Made by a program: the position numbers and the translations under genes
Shown here: one piece after another, positions 42,906-54,203 of the stretch
Layout of the letters: the number at the start of each line of letters is the position of its first letter
Position numbering within the stretch: the first letter of the stretch is position 1
Source: Lineus longissimus
Lineage: Eukaryota > Nemertea > Pilidiophora > Heteronemertea > Lineidae
DNA length: 64,000 nt
Direction of reading: 5' to 3'
Assembly: GCF_910592395.1 (NCBI RefSeq)
Contig: NC_088316.1
Span: 7,628,001-7,692,000 of the forward strand
Notes under the pieces: generated by a model
Databases searched by the model: none
Seen by the model: only the letters and a program-made list of their open reading frames with translations
Told to the model about the DNA's origin: nothing

Positions 42906-44081
42906 CTGAAATAATTGGTGGTGGAGATGGGGTTTAAATACATGTACGATCGTTTAAATCTTAATTGCATTGGAGAATACCGGGGAGAATACAGTCACCC
43001 AAAAAATAATCTGGGGGTATCGGTATCACCCAGTATCACAACGCCCTCAAAAAATTTCTCTTGTTGTTGTCAGTTGGATTAAAATTTATAACATTTATAC
43101 GCATGCAGTGTTCTCCACACCATTAAAAATTAGGGCGGCCCGCCCCTATTAAAATTGCCGACGGAAAAATCCGCCCCTATCAAAACTAACCCGCCCCTCT
43201 TAATTTCCCGACCGCCCCTTTCAAAATTCCTGTTCTTCATCTAATGAACTAGTCGTCCTAAAACATTATTTTAGCACCCGAACATTCCTGATCGGAGATT
43301 TTGTAATTCATGACGTGTTCCATAATTCCGAAGATCGTAAATGTCGGGCCGCACCAGCCTACGTCGGTCGCAGCAATAAACGGAACAGCCCCGCATTAGT
43401 CACCGTTTACTGTTTACGCCACCGGCCGGCCGGCCACGTGCGAGCACGAGCAGAGAGGATATTACGTCTTAAGAAAACACTCCCGATGGCTCAATTGATC
43501 AAAAGCCCCGACAGTAAACAATTTGCAATCTGTTGGTGGTGGCTCCAATTAACACTTAATGAGATAGCACTGAGCGTGGGTGGGAGATCCAGTGTTCTCG
43601 CCAGGATTTCAATCAAAAGGGGCGCAGCTGGCCGGAGGCCAGCTCCCAGATGCGCCGCAAGCGCATTTTTGGCGGGGAGTCCGGGGCCCTCCCCCGGAAA
43701 AATTTTGAAACCTAGATGCTCTGAGGTGCAATTTCAGGCCTAATTCTGATGATATAAAATGACATTGCAGCGTTAGTAATAGTATCGTAGGCAAAACATT
43801 TTGCTTCACGGCAATTTGCGGCGTCACGTCGATCGGCGGGAGGGACGCATGGCGGGGTATCCACGTAAATACTAGTATTCAAACCGTTACATACGCAGGG
43901 CTGTTTACTTGTACGTTTCAACCGTATTTTGTACGTTTTCCGATGTTTGTGCACCGCTGTACGGTCGGGTACGCTGTATTATACGGAGAGATAAAAAGTC
44001 AGGTTGTGTTTGTACGGGCACTCAACATAAAATAACCACCTGAAGACAGTTTATACGATAAAAAAGTGAAGTTGTACGAAT

Positions 44082-45682
44082 AACAAGAGGCCCAAGGGCC
44101 TGGCGCTCAGCTGAGTTAATATCATTAATATCTTCCCGGTGTTTAGTTCATTATGCATGAAAATGGCATGCTCCATGGTATTTGATATCCTTTTGCCTTC
44201 ACTACGGTACCAATGTTTTTGGTTGACATAATTATGCCACTGTTCATTCCTCAATCCTGACCATAATTCGGGTGAAATCATCGTATGAAAATATTTACCG
44301 AAACATGAAGTTTATGCCATGAATGAGGATACTCATTGTCATAGCCTCGTTTACAAGTACGAAGTATTTTCCCGCGAATATTCAAAACTGCTTGGCTCCT
44401 TGCCAGTTAAATAACATGTGACTATACACAAAATAGAAAACTTTGATGGAAATTGTAAATCATTTTTTTATCTATCAGGGGAAACAAGCTGATGATGATC
44501 AAATAAATCATTCATGAGAAATTGTTTTGTTGCTGAAGCTTGCATGACGAAGTTAATGCTTAACCTTTTCTTGTGCTCTACTGCGCCACCGTAGTTTTCT
44601 ATTTAGACCAGCGATGACGTCATTTCTGGTGATTCCCTACGTTGTCCAATGAGCGCTTTTTAAAATGTGCCATTTGGTATTGTACAGTATGCAATGTATT
44701 TTTTCAGCGCTGCCAGTTGCCGAACAGAATGCCGTAGCTCCCTCAATTTCCAATCAATTTTTATGGGAGTGACATTATTGTATTGCTTAGAATGTCTACT
44801 TTTTACTCATGAAAGAATCGTAGAACTAAAACTTAATAGGCGAACAGAATCATGCCGATTCACTGCACATACTGTGGGAATTCTCCACTTCAAAATACAT
44901 CGGCGATGTCATCGCGAACAGAGCATGCACTTCCGATATTGTTTTCACAGAAATGTGGCCAAATTTTCAAGAACTAATTTCTGAAAGTAGTCCCTAAAGA
45001 CCTTATGACTACAACTGAAACGAACTAGTGATAATATCGCCTACCAGACTCCTTTTTAAGCAGAAAAATGGGTACTTGAGTGTCATTGAGCTCCAAGATT
45101 ATTGCACATGGCGTAAACAACATGCCGCCATTTTGTCTCCGCTTCGGTATTTCGTACGCCGCTTATAATGCACCTTCTCAATTAAAACCAACATAATAAG
45201 GCCTTACATCGTTGATTGAATAGGAACACCACACAAAACACAATAAAGTGGGGGTACAATCGATTACAAAGCTGAAGTGAACAGTGATTTATTCCTGGAG
45301 CTACTGCTTTTGTTGTGTAGCTGCCATGTTTTGAGAACTGGCAAATAGGAGACTTCATTGATGGCTGACGTCATCGGGCGGGAATTTGAATCGGCAGAAA
45401 TAATTAAAAGGCAGGTAGCGCCCTCCCCTGTTAAAATTTTGAACTTTTTCTCAATAAAATAGATTTTCAAGAATTTTATCTTAATATTAGAGCATATTTC
45501 GACTAATTCTGCTGCTCCTAGGCTGATATAGGCCAGTTTCCTTCATGCACTCTCGCTCGCAGGAAGTAGGTCGAATGGCGACAAATTTTGTTTTGAAAGT
45601 AGAGTTTGACCAGAAGTACCCAGAAATGCAAAATTGAAGTCTCTAGGTCTTACGGTTACAAAATGTGCACCATGGGTTTAAC

Positions 45683-45714
<32 letters not shown>

Positions 45715-45794
45715 AGATGGATGGATGGACAGACGGACGCCACTGAACAACTTATTTGACAAGCTCGGCTGACTTAGTCAGCTGAGCTAAAAAA
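44082..45794 (+). mobile_element. Family B Helentron-like element, copy 2
   Basis: It starts AACAAGAGGCCCAAGGGCCT followed by GGCGCTCAGCTGAG, and ends with a GGATGGATGG microsatellite (45680-45730) and TCAGCTGAGCTAAAAA. The interior 44607-45060 matches copy 1 closely. No coding sense. Confidence 0.85.
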
Positions 45795-47178
45795 TTCACT
45801 GGTTCCAAAAAAGTCTTTGATCCCCCTTGCCCTCCCCGCTTGCTCCCCGGACCCCGACATCGTCAAAGCACATGGTATTTTGTAACCAGATATCGGCGCC
45901 AAATATAGATGCGCAGTAGCCAACTGCGCATCCCGCGGATGCGTAGTAACCAACTGCGCAAGCCCTGTGCTACTTCATGATGACATGATGATGATCGACG
46001 ATTCTATACATGTACATGTTAACTTTATTAAAAATTTGTAGAGGCCTGCGTAGATCGTAGGCCGAAAATTTCCAGTGACTCGCCGGCCAAGTTGTCATCC
46101 TTAGCCGCCTTGCCGGATTTTTCACCGGCCAAGCCCAATAAAATTCACATATCTTCTCGTTTGATCCCGTTGTACCCTGTATATCAATTGAAAGAGACTG
46201 CTGATTTTACGCCGACAGCTATTATCATCCACCTGCGGCACACCTGCAAGCACTCTTTTGACATAATTAAAAACGACCGCCCCCGCTCTGCCGCTAGCCG
46301 ATCATACAGGTGCGCTTTTGTCCACTCCCTTGACCTCGTTGCCAAGGCTACGGGTGATTGTTATTGGCCGACCGTCGTCTGCCGGAACACGTAGATAGTA
46401 ATGGTAGTAGGCCATACTGTACCGGGTAATTGAGATGGCTGGCAGTCGGGTTGCGGTGGGATAATGATCGTTGAGTGACGGCGGAATGTTTATATGCGAT
46501 ATTTACGGCTGTGTTTGTGTAACTATTGGCTTGGATTTAAGCATGGCGGAGGTGAATTTAAAGAGGGCATCTGCAAATTTAACAGGGCGGGCTAATTTTA
46601 GACGGGGCGGATTTTCACTGCTCAAATTTAAACGGAGCGCCTGACTGATCATATGCTTGAAAAGAAAAGTACCGGTATGCGCTAGCTACAGCAGATAGCA
46701 CTGGAATTTTCTGGGTTGGGGTACTGGACTGGACAGCTTCCCGCCAAATATTGTTAATGTTGCGGGCGGTGCGGAGTTAGTCGGTTGCGCGATGTAGATT
46801 TCAATTAAACTGATGGAGAATATGGTGACTGATTATATATACCTTTCTAAAGGTCGGTACATGGAAAAAAATTATGGAATTATGGTTAGAAAACATTGCC
46901 AACGTCCATGTTCGTCGTGATTATGCGGCCGATATCGGAGATTTGCCGTAAATGTTGAATGTTTTGTAGGCGAAGAGGAGTCGAATTCTGCATACCAGGT
47001 GCTGGGAAATCGCATCTAAGCATGTTTAAATTCAAAATTGTTCTGGGGGAGAGCCCCCCAGACCCCCCCTTCGCACTCGCGCCGACGCGCTCGTTCTCGC
47101 GGCCTACGGCCGCTCAGGCATGATTTCGAGGTATATATTACATCCGCCCCTATTAAACCAGATACGGTGGAGAACACT
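45795..47178. other. Interior of element G, no gene
   Basis: It contains two copies of a 30-bp unit (GATGCGCAGTAGCCAACTGCGCA and its variant, 45908-45970) and GGGCGG-type subterminal units. No protein is recognised. Confidence 0.4.
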
Positions 47179-47184
47179 GGCATG

Positions 47185-47854
47185 TAGTTACTCTACCAAA
47201 CGCTACTTCAGTCTGTTAACGTCATAAAGTAGGCCTAGGTCATTTGGTTGGTAATAAAGAGTTGGTAAGTTCGAAACTTTAATAGTCATATACCAAGGCA
47301 ATATGGCCACCTCGCTGACGATGTTTATTATATTTTTTTTGCAGCGTGGTATTGGCAGGACTCATTCAAATGGGAGAGCCAAGAGTACCAATATAGGGAA
47401 TGGCTAGTATAGCCTACATGTGCAGTTACACAACAGCAAGTCTTGGAGGCAGGAATGATTCTGCCTATACATACATGTCATGTCTGGGCCGACCGCAAGA
47501 TCGATGTGCGCGAATCGGTACTAATTTAATTCTAGTCATAGATCTAGGCCTACTTGATACAAGCCTAACTACTTGAAATGAGAATTTAGGATTGATATTC
47601 AACACATGCGATCGGCCCTGATGTCGCAGGACTGTGAAAAGATAGGCCTATAAAAGCGCATTTATAGGCCGAGTACTAAAAACAGTGATACGGTAGCAAT
47701 TAGAAGCAAATTTCTCTAGATGCAACTGTTGAATCTCAATTAGACTTACCGATAAAGATCGAAAATAACAAATTAAATGGGCGAAATACACATCCGTCTT
47801 TCAAGATAATCAATGAAAGAATGAAATAAAAGCATCGCATGCGCATTTCGTGCA
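47185..47854. other. Interior of element F, no certain gene
   Basis: A plus-strand acceptor-like TTTTTTTTTGCAG near 47344 opens a short Trp/Tyr-rich frame (WYWQDSFKWESQEYQYREWL) to a TAG. It is too short to call. Confidence 0.25.
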
Positions 47855-48210
47855 CATTTCGTTTCAAACGAAGTACGTTTCAAGTTCGTTTGATAGTGCG
47901 TTTTCCGTTCGTTTGAAACGAAATACGTTTCCAGTTCATTTGAAACGAAGTGCGTTCGACAATCGTTTCGTTTGAAACACAGTGCATTTGACAAGCGTCT
48001 GACGTGCGTTTGAGATCCGTTTAGTGCGATCGTTTGGAAATCGTTCGGCAAGCGTTCTGATCGGACATGTTCGTTTGGGAGCGTTTGGAAATTTTCGTCT
48101 GGGGTGTGCGGCTGATAAACGGCAGATAAATGGATGATTTTCGTTTGAATTTCGTTTTAGAATAAACGCTTTTTGCCCGTTTGAAACGAAATCAATTTGG
48201 AGACGGCCCC
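47855..48210 (-). repeat. Element F right inverted repeat and AAACG array
   Basis: The last 33 bp are the reverse complement of 37933-37965. The 320 bp before are dense in CGTTTGAAACGAA-like words. Confidence 0.85.
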
Positions 48211-48461
48211 TTAGTTGGGGTAGTGTATTGGATGTCAAGTAGGGATGAATGAGATGAGTGCCTTTAGCGATCAGGTGTAAAACCCAAGATCAAGGGATTA
48301 ATTCGAATCGGTACTCCCCAAAAATAACCCTACCAGTGTCAAGATTTAAGCCCTACTTTATATCCAACAGACTGCCCGTTTATAACATTAATTCTTCATT
48401 CATCACTTAAAAAATTAAAGATGCAATACAAACATTTTCATTACAAAATTAAAATCAACCA

Positions 48462-48647
48462 TGTTACAATATCACTGGGTGATCTTGCAGTATTCTAGCA
48501 GACAGCATAATTGATAGGTGCTGCCACCTGTACTAAGGTTGTTAAACTATGTATCACATGTTTTGGTGATTCCCTCCAAGATGGCTGAATATTAATAAAT
48601 CTATTTTGTTGACGTCCTCTTTGAGTCCATTATACAAGCTTGAAACA
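48462..48647 (+). repeat. Gypsy 5' LTR
   Basis: TGTTACAATATCAC...CAAGCTTGAAACA, with TTAATAAAT near 48591. It is almost identical to the 3' LTR. Confidence 0.95.
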
Positions 48648-48665
48648 TGGTGACAGCCGTAAAAC
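48648..48665 (+). promoter_or_regulatory. Gypsy primer-binding site
   Basis: TGGTGACAGCCGTAAAAC directly follows the LTR, the expected place for the tRNA primer site. Confidence 0.75.
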
Positions 48666-48770
48666 TAGTCATCAATTGAAAGAGGAAGGATCCCGGTTTG
48701 TCTTACAATAGATAAAGAACTATAAAACGCATTTAGAAGTGTAAAATCAAGGGTGAAGTGACCAAGAAAA

Positions 48771-49439
48771 ATGGCACCACCAGAACCAGACCCGACTGCT
48801 GCTCCTCCTGCGCATGGTGCAGTGCATGCAGTGCCTGCGACAATGGCACTCATGATGCCTGTACAACCGCCTGCTGCTCTTGATCTGACTGATCAGGAAT
48901 CTTCTGTGGAGACTTGGAAGCTCTGCAAACAAATGTGGGAGAACTTTGCAATAGTTGCTGAGCTCGATAGGCGATCAGACAAGTACCAGATAGCAACTTT
49001 TAAAAATACTATTGGTGCTCAAGGACTCAAAATATTTAATGTATTTACTTTTGATGCTACCAAAGACGAGTCTGCTGATAGTCTAGACTGTATCATTGGG
49101 AAATTTGACAATTACATTATCGGTTCTGTCAATGAAATTTATGAACGAATCAAATTCAATTCTCGCAACCAGCAACAGGGAGAAAAGGTAGAAGCATACT
49201 TCACTGTGCTAAAGGACTTGGCCAAGTCATGCAATTTCTGTGCCTGCCTGTCAGATACGCTTATCCGCGATAGGGTGGTCCTTGGAATTCTCGATAATTC
49301 CACACGCAAGAAACTGCTTCAGGAACGTAAACTTACACTCGAAAAGACAATCGATATTTGTAAAACTGCTGAACTTAGCTCATCCCAACTGAAAGTGATT
49401 GGTTCAGGTGCCAAACTTCACCAAGGCCATTCAACATAA
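48771..49439 (+). pseudogene. Gypsy Gag, N-terminal part
   Basis: It starts at the first ATG (MAPPEPDPTAAPPAHGAVHA) with a Pro/Ala-rich leader. The capsid-like region includes TWKLCKQMWENFAIV, DKYQIATFKNTIG and GILDNSTRKKLLQE, as in gypsy Gag. The authentic frame ends near 49425 at the inserted inverted-repeat element; the last codons belong to the insert. The C-terminal Gag with zinc knuckles resumes after 50555. Confidence 0.85.
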
Positions 49440-50555
49440 ATTACTTGTTTATCATCACCGCCCGCCCCGACATTTAGGTCCCGTGCCGATTATTTTGATA
49501 TTCGATATATCAAATATCAAGGTACCGTCCGCTCCAAGTTGTGCCCTCAACTTCCAACTCTGATTCAAACAACCTACCGCCCTAATTTTACCTGACCCGG
49601 TGGCCTGTTGATAATTGATATCCATTTCCCCGTTCTGGCCATCACACATGTGGTATTAGTTACGACTAAACAAATCCAGAGACGCAGCATGCAGCCAGCC
49701 GATGCTGAAAAAATGTCTCAATACCTCAGTACAGGTGACACCAGTCTCGCTCAACGGCAATGAATTATTTTCATTCAAAGTGAATTGTCAGCACACAAAA
49801 GAATTATTGACTCAGTGAGACTACACTCGGGGAGATTTTGGAACCAATACTTTCTCAACCTCATACCTGCGTGGGCAAATGCGTATAGGCCTACCAGTTA
49901 TTTTTATATTGCCGATCAGCCTGGAATCGAGATGAATAAACGCATGTGTTTTTATTTCTTGCTCAACGCATGAATGTTTGACCAAAGCTTACACACTATG
50001 TGGTGTATGAGGAGAATGTTTTCAATGGGCGAGACTTGGGGCCATGCTGCTTGCTGTCACTTTGCATGCTTGTGTCAGATATACATGGATTTGTACGGTA
50101 CATAAATGTAAAATGTCAGGGGAATAAATCATCAGCAGATCATGGTGACCAGGATATAAAAAAGAAACAGCTGTTGATGTCCATACAAGTTTTGTAATTA
50201 AACTTTAATTTGTATTCTCCTGTCCTTATTTTATCTATCCATTTTGGAATTTGATCACTGTATACATTTTTAGGCCTCCCTGACACATCTGTACTGATTA
50301 TAACTTGACATGGCTTATACATACATTTGTAATATGTCAGTCCAAAAATTATCAAATATCGAATATCAAAGCCCCTCCCAATGGAATACATTGCCAAGTT
50401 CATGACCGAAAAATATCAAATACCAAATATCAAAGGCCCTCCCCATCAAAACATTGGCGCCAAACAAAATATCAAATATCAATATCAAAGGGCCTCCCCT
50501 CCAAATATCGTGAGGTGGAGTGATGATAAACAAGTAATTTATTTTGAATGGCCTA
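49426..50555. mobile_element. Inverted-repeat element I inserted in gypsy gag
   Basis: The left end GGCCATTCAACATAAATTAC...TTATCATCACC (49426-49459) is mirrored by GGAGTGATGATAAAC...TTTGAATGGCC (50516-50553), about 35 bp with few mismatches. Motifs of the type AAATATCAAATATCAA recur near both arms (49500-49525 and 50345-50510). A CAA/TAA pair at the borders could be a decayed 3-bp duplication. No protein is recognised in the interior. Confidence 0.8.
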
Positions 50556-52459
50556 AGAAGAAACATGATTCTAGACCGAAACGTATTAATATCAAGAAAA
50601 CGACAGAAGAAAGTTTGAATACTCCTCATAGTAGTGCTACTATGGGTGATATCAACTGTCGTTATTGTTCATATCGCCATGCCAGGGATAGACGTCAATG
50701 CCCAGCCTGGGGTAAAGACTGCTCCAAGTGTGGGGGGCGTAATCATTTCGCAAAACGCTGTAAAACCGAACGTACCAATGTACATGCAATTGCCGATGAT
50801 TCCGCTGAATCTGATAGTGAAATCAAGTATCTTAGTTGTGTGCAAGCAATAAATAAACTAGACTCTGAAAAGTCAAATGCTGAAACTGAGATATTTGCTG
50901 AAATGAAAGTGAATTGCCGTCGTGTGAAATTTCAGATAGACTGCAGTGCTGCAGTCAACGTGTTGCCACGCAAATATCTCGAAAAATCATGTGAACTCTC
51001 AAAATGCTCAAAGATTCTGCAAATGTGGAACGGTACGAAGATTGTGCCAGTAGACAAGTGTCGCCTACATGTGGTAAACGTGAAAACTAACAAGAAGTAT
51101 TCAGTCGAGTTCATTGTTGTCGATCATGACCTCATGCCTCTTCTAGGTGTGAGCGCGAGTCAGAAAATGAATCTCATAACAATCAATGATGACAATTTCA
51201 AACGTATCAATGCTTGTACTGCATTGAATGATCCGATTGTGCAGGAATACCTCGATATATTTGACAATTCCCGAGTTGGAAAATTTGAGGGACTTGTTCA
51301 CCTTGAAGTGGATAAAAGTGTCAAACCGGTAGTCAGTCCGCCGCGTAAGACTGCAGTTGCTCTCAAACCTAGATTTGAAGATGAACTTGAACGTTTGGAA
51401 CAACAAGGTATCCTTGCCTCTGTAGATGAACCTACAGAATGGGTAAATCAGTTCGTCATAACCGAGAAACCATCAGGCAAATTACGTATTTGCTTGGATC
51501 CTGCTCATTTGAATAAAGAGCTCAGACGTGAACACTATCAGTTACCCGTGATCGACGATGTATTACCAGAACTTTCGAAAGCTAAGGTTTTTAGGAAATT
51601 AGACTTGGCTAGCGGCTATTGGCATTGTGAATTAGATAGGGAGAGTAGCCTTCTCACCACTTTTCAGACTTCGAAAGGCCGGAAAAGATGGTGCCGCCTT
51701 CCATTTGGGATTTCTGTAAGTTCCGAAATATTCCAGAAAAAGCTAGCCGAAGCATTAGATGGTCTGCCCGGAGTACTCTATATCGCTGATGATGCATTCA
51801 CCTATGGAGTTGGAGATACGTACGATGAAGCTGTGAAAGATCACGATGTAAAGCTGAGAAAACTGTTCGAACGTTGCCGTGACCGAGGTATTGTGTTAAA
51901 CTTGGATAAGACGGAACTCCGCAAACCGCAGATCGTGTTCACTGGTCATGTGTTGACGAGTGAAGGATTGAAAGCTGATCCGAAAAAGATCGAGGCCGTA
52001 AAGTCGTTGAAACGTCCAGGAGATCGCGCCGGGATACACCGGTTCATTGGATTCATTCAAAATCTCGCGAGATTCATGCCAAAGCTATCCAATCTACTTG
52101 AACCACTGCGAAAATTGATGAACTCTGACTCTGATCAATTTAAATGGACCAAAGTCCATGAGGATGCGTTTGAAGAGGCTAAAAAGTTGGCTACCGAAAG
52201 TCCTATTTTGGCCTACTATGATCCAAAACTTGAACTGACTATCCAATGTGACGCAAGTGAAAAAGGGCTAGGAAGCACCTTGCTCCAGCAAGGTAAACCC
52301 CTGTGTTATGCTAGTCGTGCATTGACGGACACTGAGACGAGATATGCACAAATCGAAAAGGAGATGCTCGCGATTGTTTTCTCCTTAGAAAGGTTCCATC
52401 AGTTCACATATGGTCGTCATACCCGTATTTTGAGTGACCACAAGCCACTTGAAACTTGA
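50556..52459 (+). pseudogene. Gypsy Gag end, protease, reverse transcriptase, RNase H
   Basis: One open frame holds a cysteine cluster and CCHC knuckle (CSKCGGRNHFAKRC), a retropepsin-like segment (KFQIDCSAAVNVLP, where D-C-S-A stands for the usual D-S/T-G-A, so activity is doubtful), RT motifs (LPVIDDVLPELSKAKVFRKL, LDLASGYWH, LPFGIS, YIADDAF at the active site, GHVLTSEGLKADPKKI) and RNase H (LTIQCDASEKGLGSTLLQQG, EKEMLAIVFSLERFH, SDHKPLE). The frame ends at TGA 52457-52459 because ACTTGAA is duplicated in tandem (52448-52461), which shifts the frame. The apparent upstream extension to 50381 belongs to element I. Confidence 0.92.
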
Positions 52460-52467
52460 AATGATAA

Positions 52468-53552
52468 TAAAGAAACCGCTTGCATGTGCTCCGAAACGAC
52501 TGCAAAGAATGATCAGGAAAACGCAGCAGTATGACATTGAGATACAGTACCTCAAAGGTGAGGAGATGCATGTCGCAGATATGCTGTCCCGGTCATATAT
52601 GCCGAACACTGATAAACCAACTGAATACGATAGGGTGAACCTAACGAAAGTGCTTCCAATCAGTGATGAAAAACTGTCTCAATTGAGACAAGTAACGGAT
52701 GCCGACGAAGAACTTCAGACTTTGAAAAATGTTGTGCTGAAAGGTTGGCCGAACCGACCTGAGATGGTTCCTATGTCAATTCATCAGTATTTCCCGTTCA
52801 GGGATGAGATCACTGTTGAGGACCAATTGATGTTTCGAGGTCCCAGTGTGATTGTGCCAAAAGTGTTGAGAGAGACTATGAAGAAACTTTTGCATTCGTC
52901 GCATATGGGTGCAGAAGGATGTCTTCGCAGGGCAAGGGAGTGTATCTATTGGCCTGGTTTATGCAAGGAACTGAAAACACTAGTCTCTGGTTGTGAAGTG
53001 TGTCGTGAATTTGAAAGAGCCCAACAGAAAGAGACACTCAAAAGTCATGATATTCCCTTGCGACCTTGGGAAACTGTCAGAACTGATCTGTTTGAATTGG
53101 CAAACAAAACCTATCTGATCACAGTGGACTACCTGAGCAACTTTTGGGAAGTCGATAGATTGAAGGACTCTACATCAGAAGGAACGATTCTGAGACTCAA
53201 AAGCCAATTCGCTCGATATGGCATTCCTGAGAAACTTGTCTCAGACAATGGCCCGCAATATGACTCTGAAAAATTTTGCAAATTTGCCAAGGATTGGGAC
53301 TTTAAACATGAACTAATCAGTCCGCGCCACAGTCAAAGCAATGGCAAAATCGAAGCAGCTGTCAAATCTGCAAAGAATCTCATCCATAAAGCTATCAAAG
53401 CCGGAACTGATCCATATCTCGCTATATTGGATCAGAGGAACACTCCAACTCAAGGTCTCCAAAACAGCCCAGTGCAACGTCTTCATGGTCGTCGCACACG
53501 TACCCTGTTACCAGTCAAACGCCAACTACTTGCTCCCAAAACTGTCAATTAG
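52468..53552 (+). pseudogene. Gypsy RNase H end and integrase
   Basis: After the 7-bp duplication the frame reads RLQRMIRKTQQYDIEIQYLK and HVADMLSRSY, the RNase H end. Integrase follows: zinc-binding HHCC (HSSHMGAEG ... CEVCREF), then the core with first Asp in RTDLFEL, second in VSDNGPQYDS and Glu in SQSNGKIEAAVKSAK. It is broken by a TAG at 53550-53552; the same frame continues in the next segment. Confidence 0.9.
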
Positions 53553-53984
53553 GAACAAACTCGAGCTGACCTAAAATCCAGTCAAGAAAGACAACAGAAG
53601 TACTACAACAGACATGCCAAAGATATGAAACCCCTAGAAATCGGTGATACTGTCCGTATCCAGCCTACAGAAAAGGGAGACAAGTCGTGGAAAAGGGCTA
53701 CCGTGACGTCCAAATTGAGAGATCGATCGTACGAAGTCGACACAGGAAATCGTAAATTTCGCCGGAATCGTGTACATCTTCGAAAAACGATGGAAGAAAT
53801 GGAAACGATGGATAATTCGGAAAGTAATGTTACGCCACCAGAAAGCACTCCGCCAGTGCAGAACAATTCTGTGAACGATACCACGAAACCTGTTGAACCT
53901 GGCGCCGAGCCAGAACCTAGCTACTGCACAAGATCAGGACGCGCAGTGGTAAAACCCGCAAAATACGATGATTATGTACCATAG
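53553..53984 (+). pseudogene. Gypsy integrase C-terminal tail
   Basis: Same frame as the previous segment. It reads YYNRHAKDMKPLEIGDTVRI, SWKRATVTSKLRDRSYEVDT and RRNRVHLRKT (an SH3-like integrase tail), then an acidic/Pro-rich end (SYCTRSGRAVVKPAKYDDYV) to the natural TAG/TAA at 53982-53984. The intact tail shows that only one nonsense change separates it from the core. Confidence 0.85.
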
Positions 53985-54203
53985 GAGTGATGTGCTAGCA
54001 ACCTCTCCTCCACTGCTTTCAATCGTCGCTAATAGTCCCGCGAATCTGAGTTGTGCAAAATGTCCGCCAAAAATTGTGTAGTTTACAGTATACATGTAGA
54101 GTGAAGTACTAGTAACCTCTCCTCTATATCTCAGTATCTAAATCCGCTCAATTCGCTATATTGTGGTAAATTCACCAAAGACTGGAATTTTCGCATAAAT
54201 AGT
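53985..54203 (+). other. Gypsy 3' non-coding region (part 1)
   Basis: Non-coding sequence between the pol stop and the family A insertion; TACTAGTAACCTCTCCTC and TGCTAGCAACCTCTCCTC are a short repeated motif. Confidence 0.6.

Larger units (their letters stand above)
43106..47179. mobile_element. hAT-like element G nested in element F
   Basis: The left end CAGTGTTCTCCAC and right end GTGGAGAACACTG are inverted repeats. GCATG flanks both sides (43101-43105 and 47180-47184), a 5-bp target duplication. CAGTGTT-type ends are common in hAT elements; 5-bp duplications are known only in some hAT groups. Both subterminal regions carry CCGCCCCTATTAAA-type units (43140-43225; inverted at 46555-46645). 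No transposase is recognised. A family B element is inserted in the middle. Confidence 0.75.
37933..48210. mobile_element. Element F: 10.3 kb inverted-repeat transposon with host-like exons
   Basis: The first 33 bp (GGGGCCGTCTCCAAATTGAT...) are repeated inverted at 48178-48210. TTA flanks both ends (37930-37932 and 48211-48213). Each arm continues for about 350 bp as an array of CGTTTGAA/TTCAAACG words. The GG-rich end and TTA duplication fit PIF/Harbinger (or Academ), but no transposase is recognisable. Inside are SGNH-hydrolase-like and zinc-knuckle exons, a 0.4 kb triple repeat, a 166-bp hairpin, a hAT-like element and a family B element. I infer one mobile unit with later nested insertions. 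Confidence 0.75.

Noticed and set aside
43315-43743. 142-codon plus-strand open frame
   Set aside because: It lies within GC-rich hAT-like subterminal DNA, with Arg/Pro/Ala bias typical of chance GC-rich frames and no recognisable domain.
47773-48238. Open frames across the right arm of element F
   Set aside because: They arise from the CGTTTGAA word array and have no protein-like composition.
50381-50555. Upstream part of the long gypsy frame as Gag sequence
   Set aside because: This stretch is the right arm of inverted-repeat element I (AAATATCAA repeats), not retrotransposon coding sequence.
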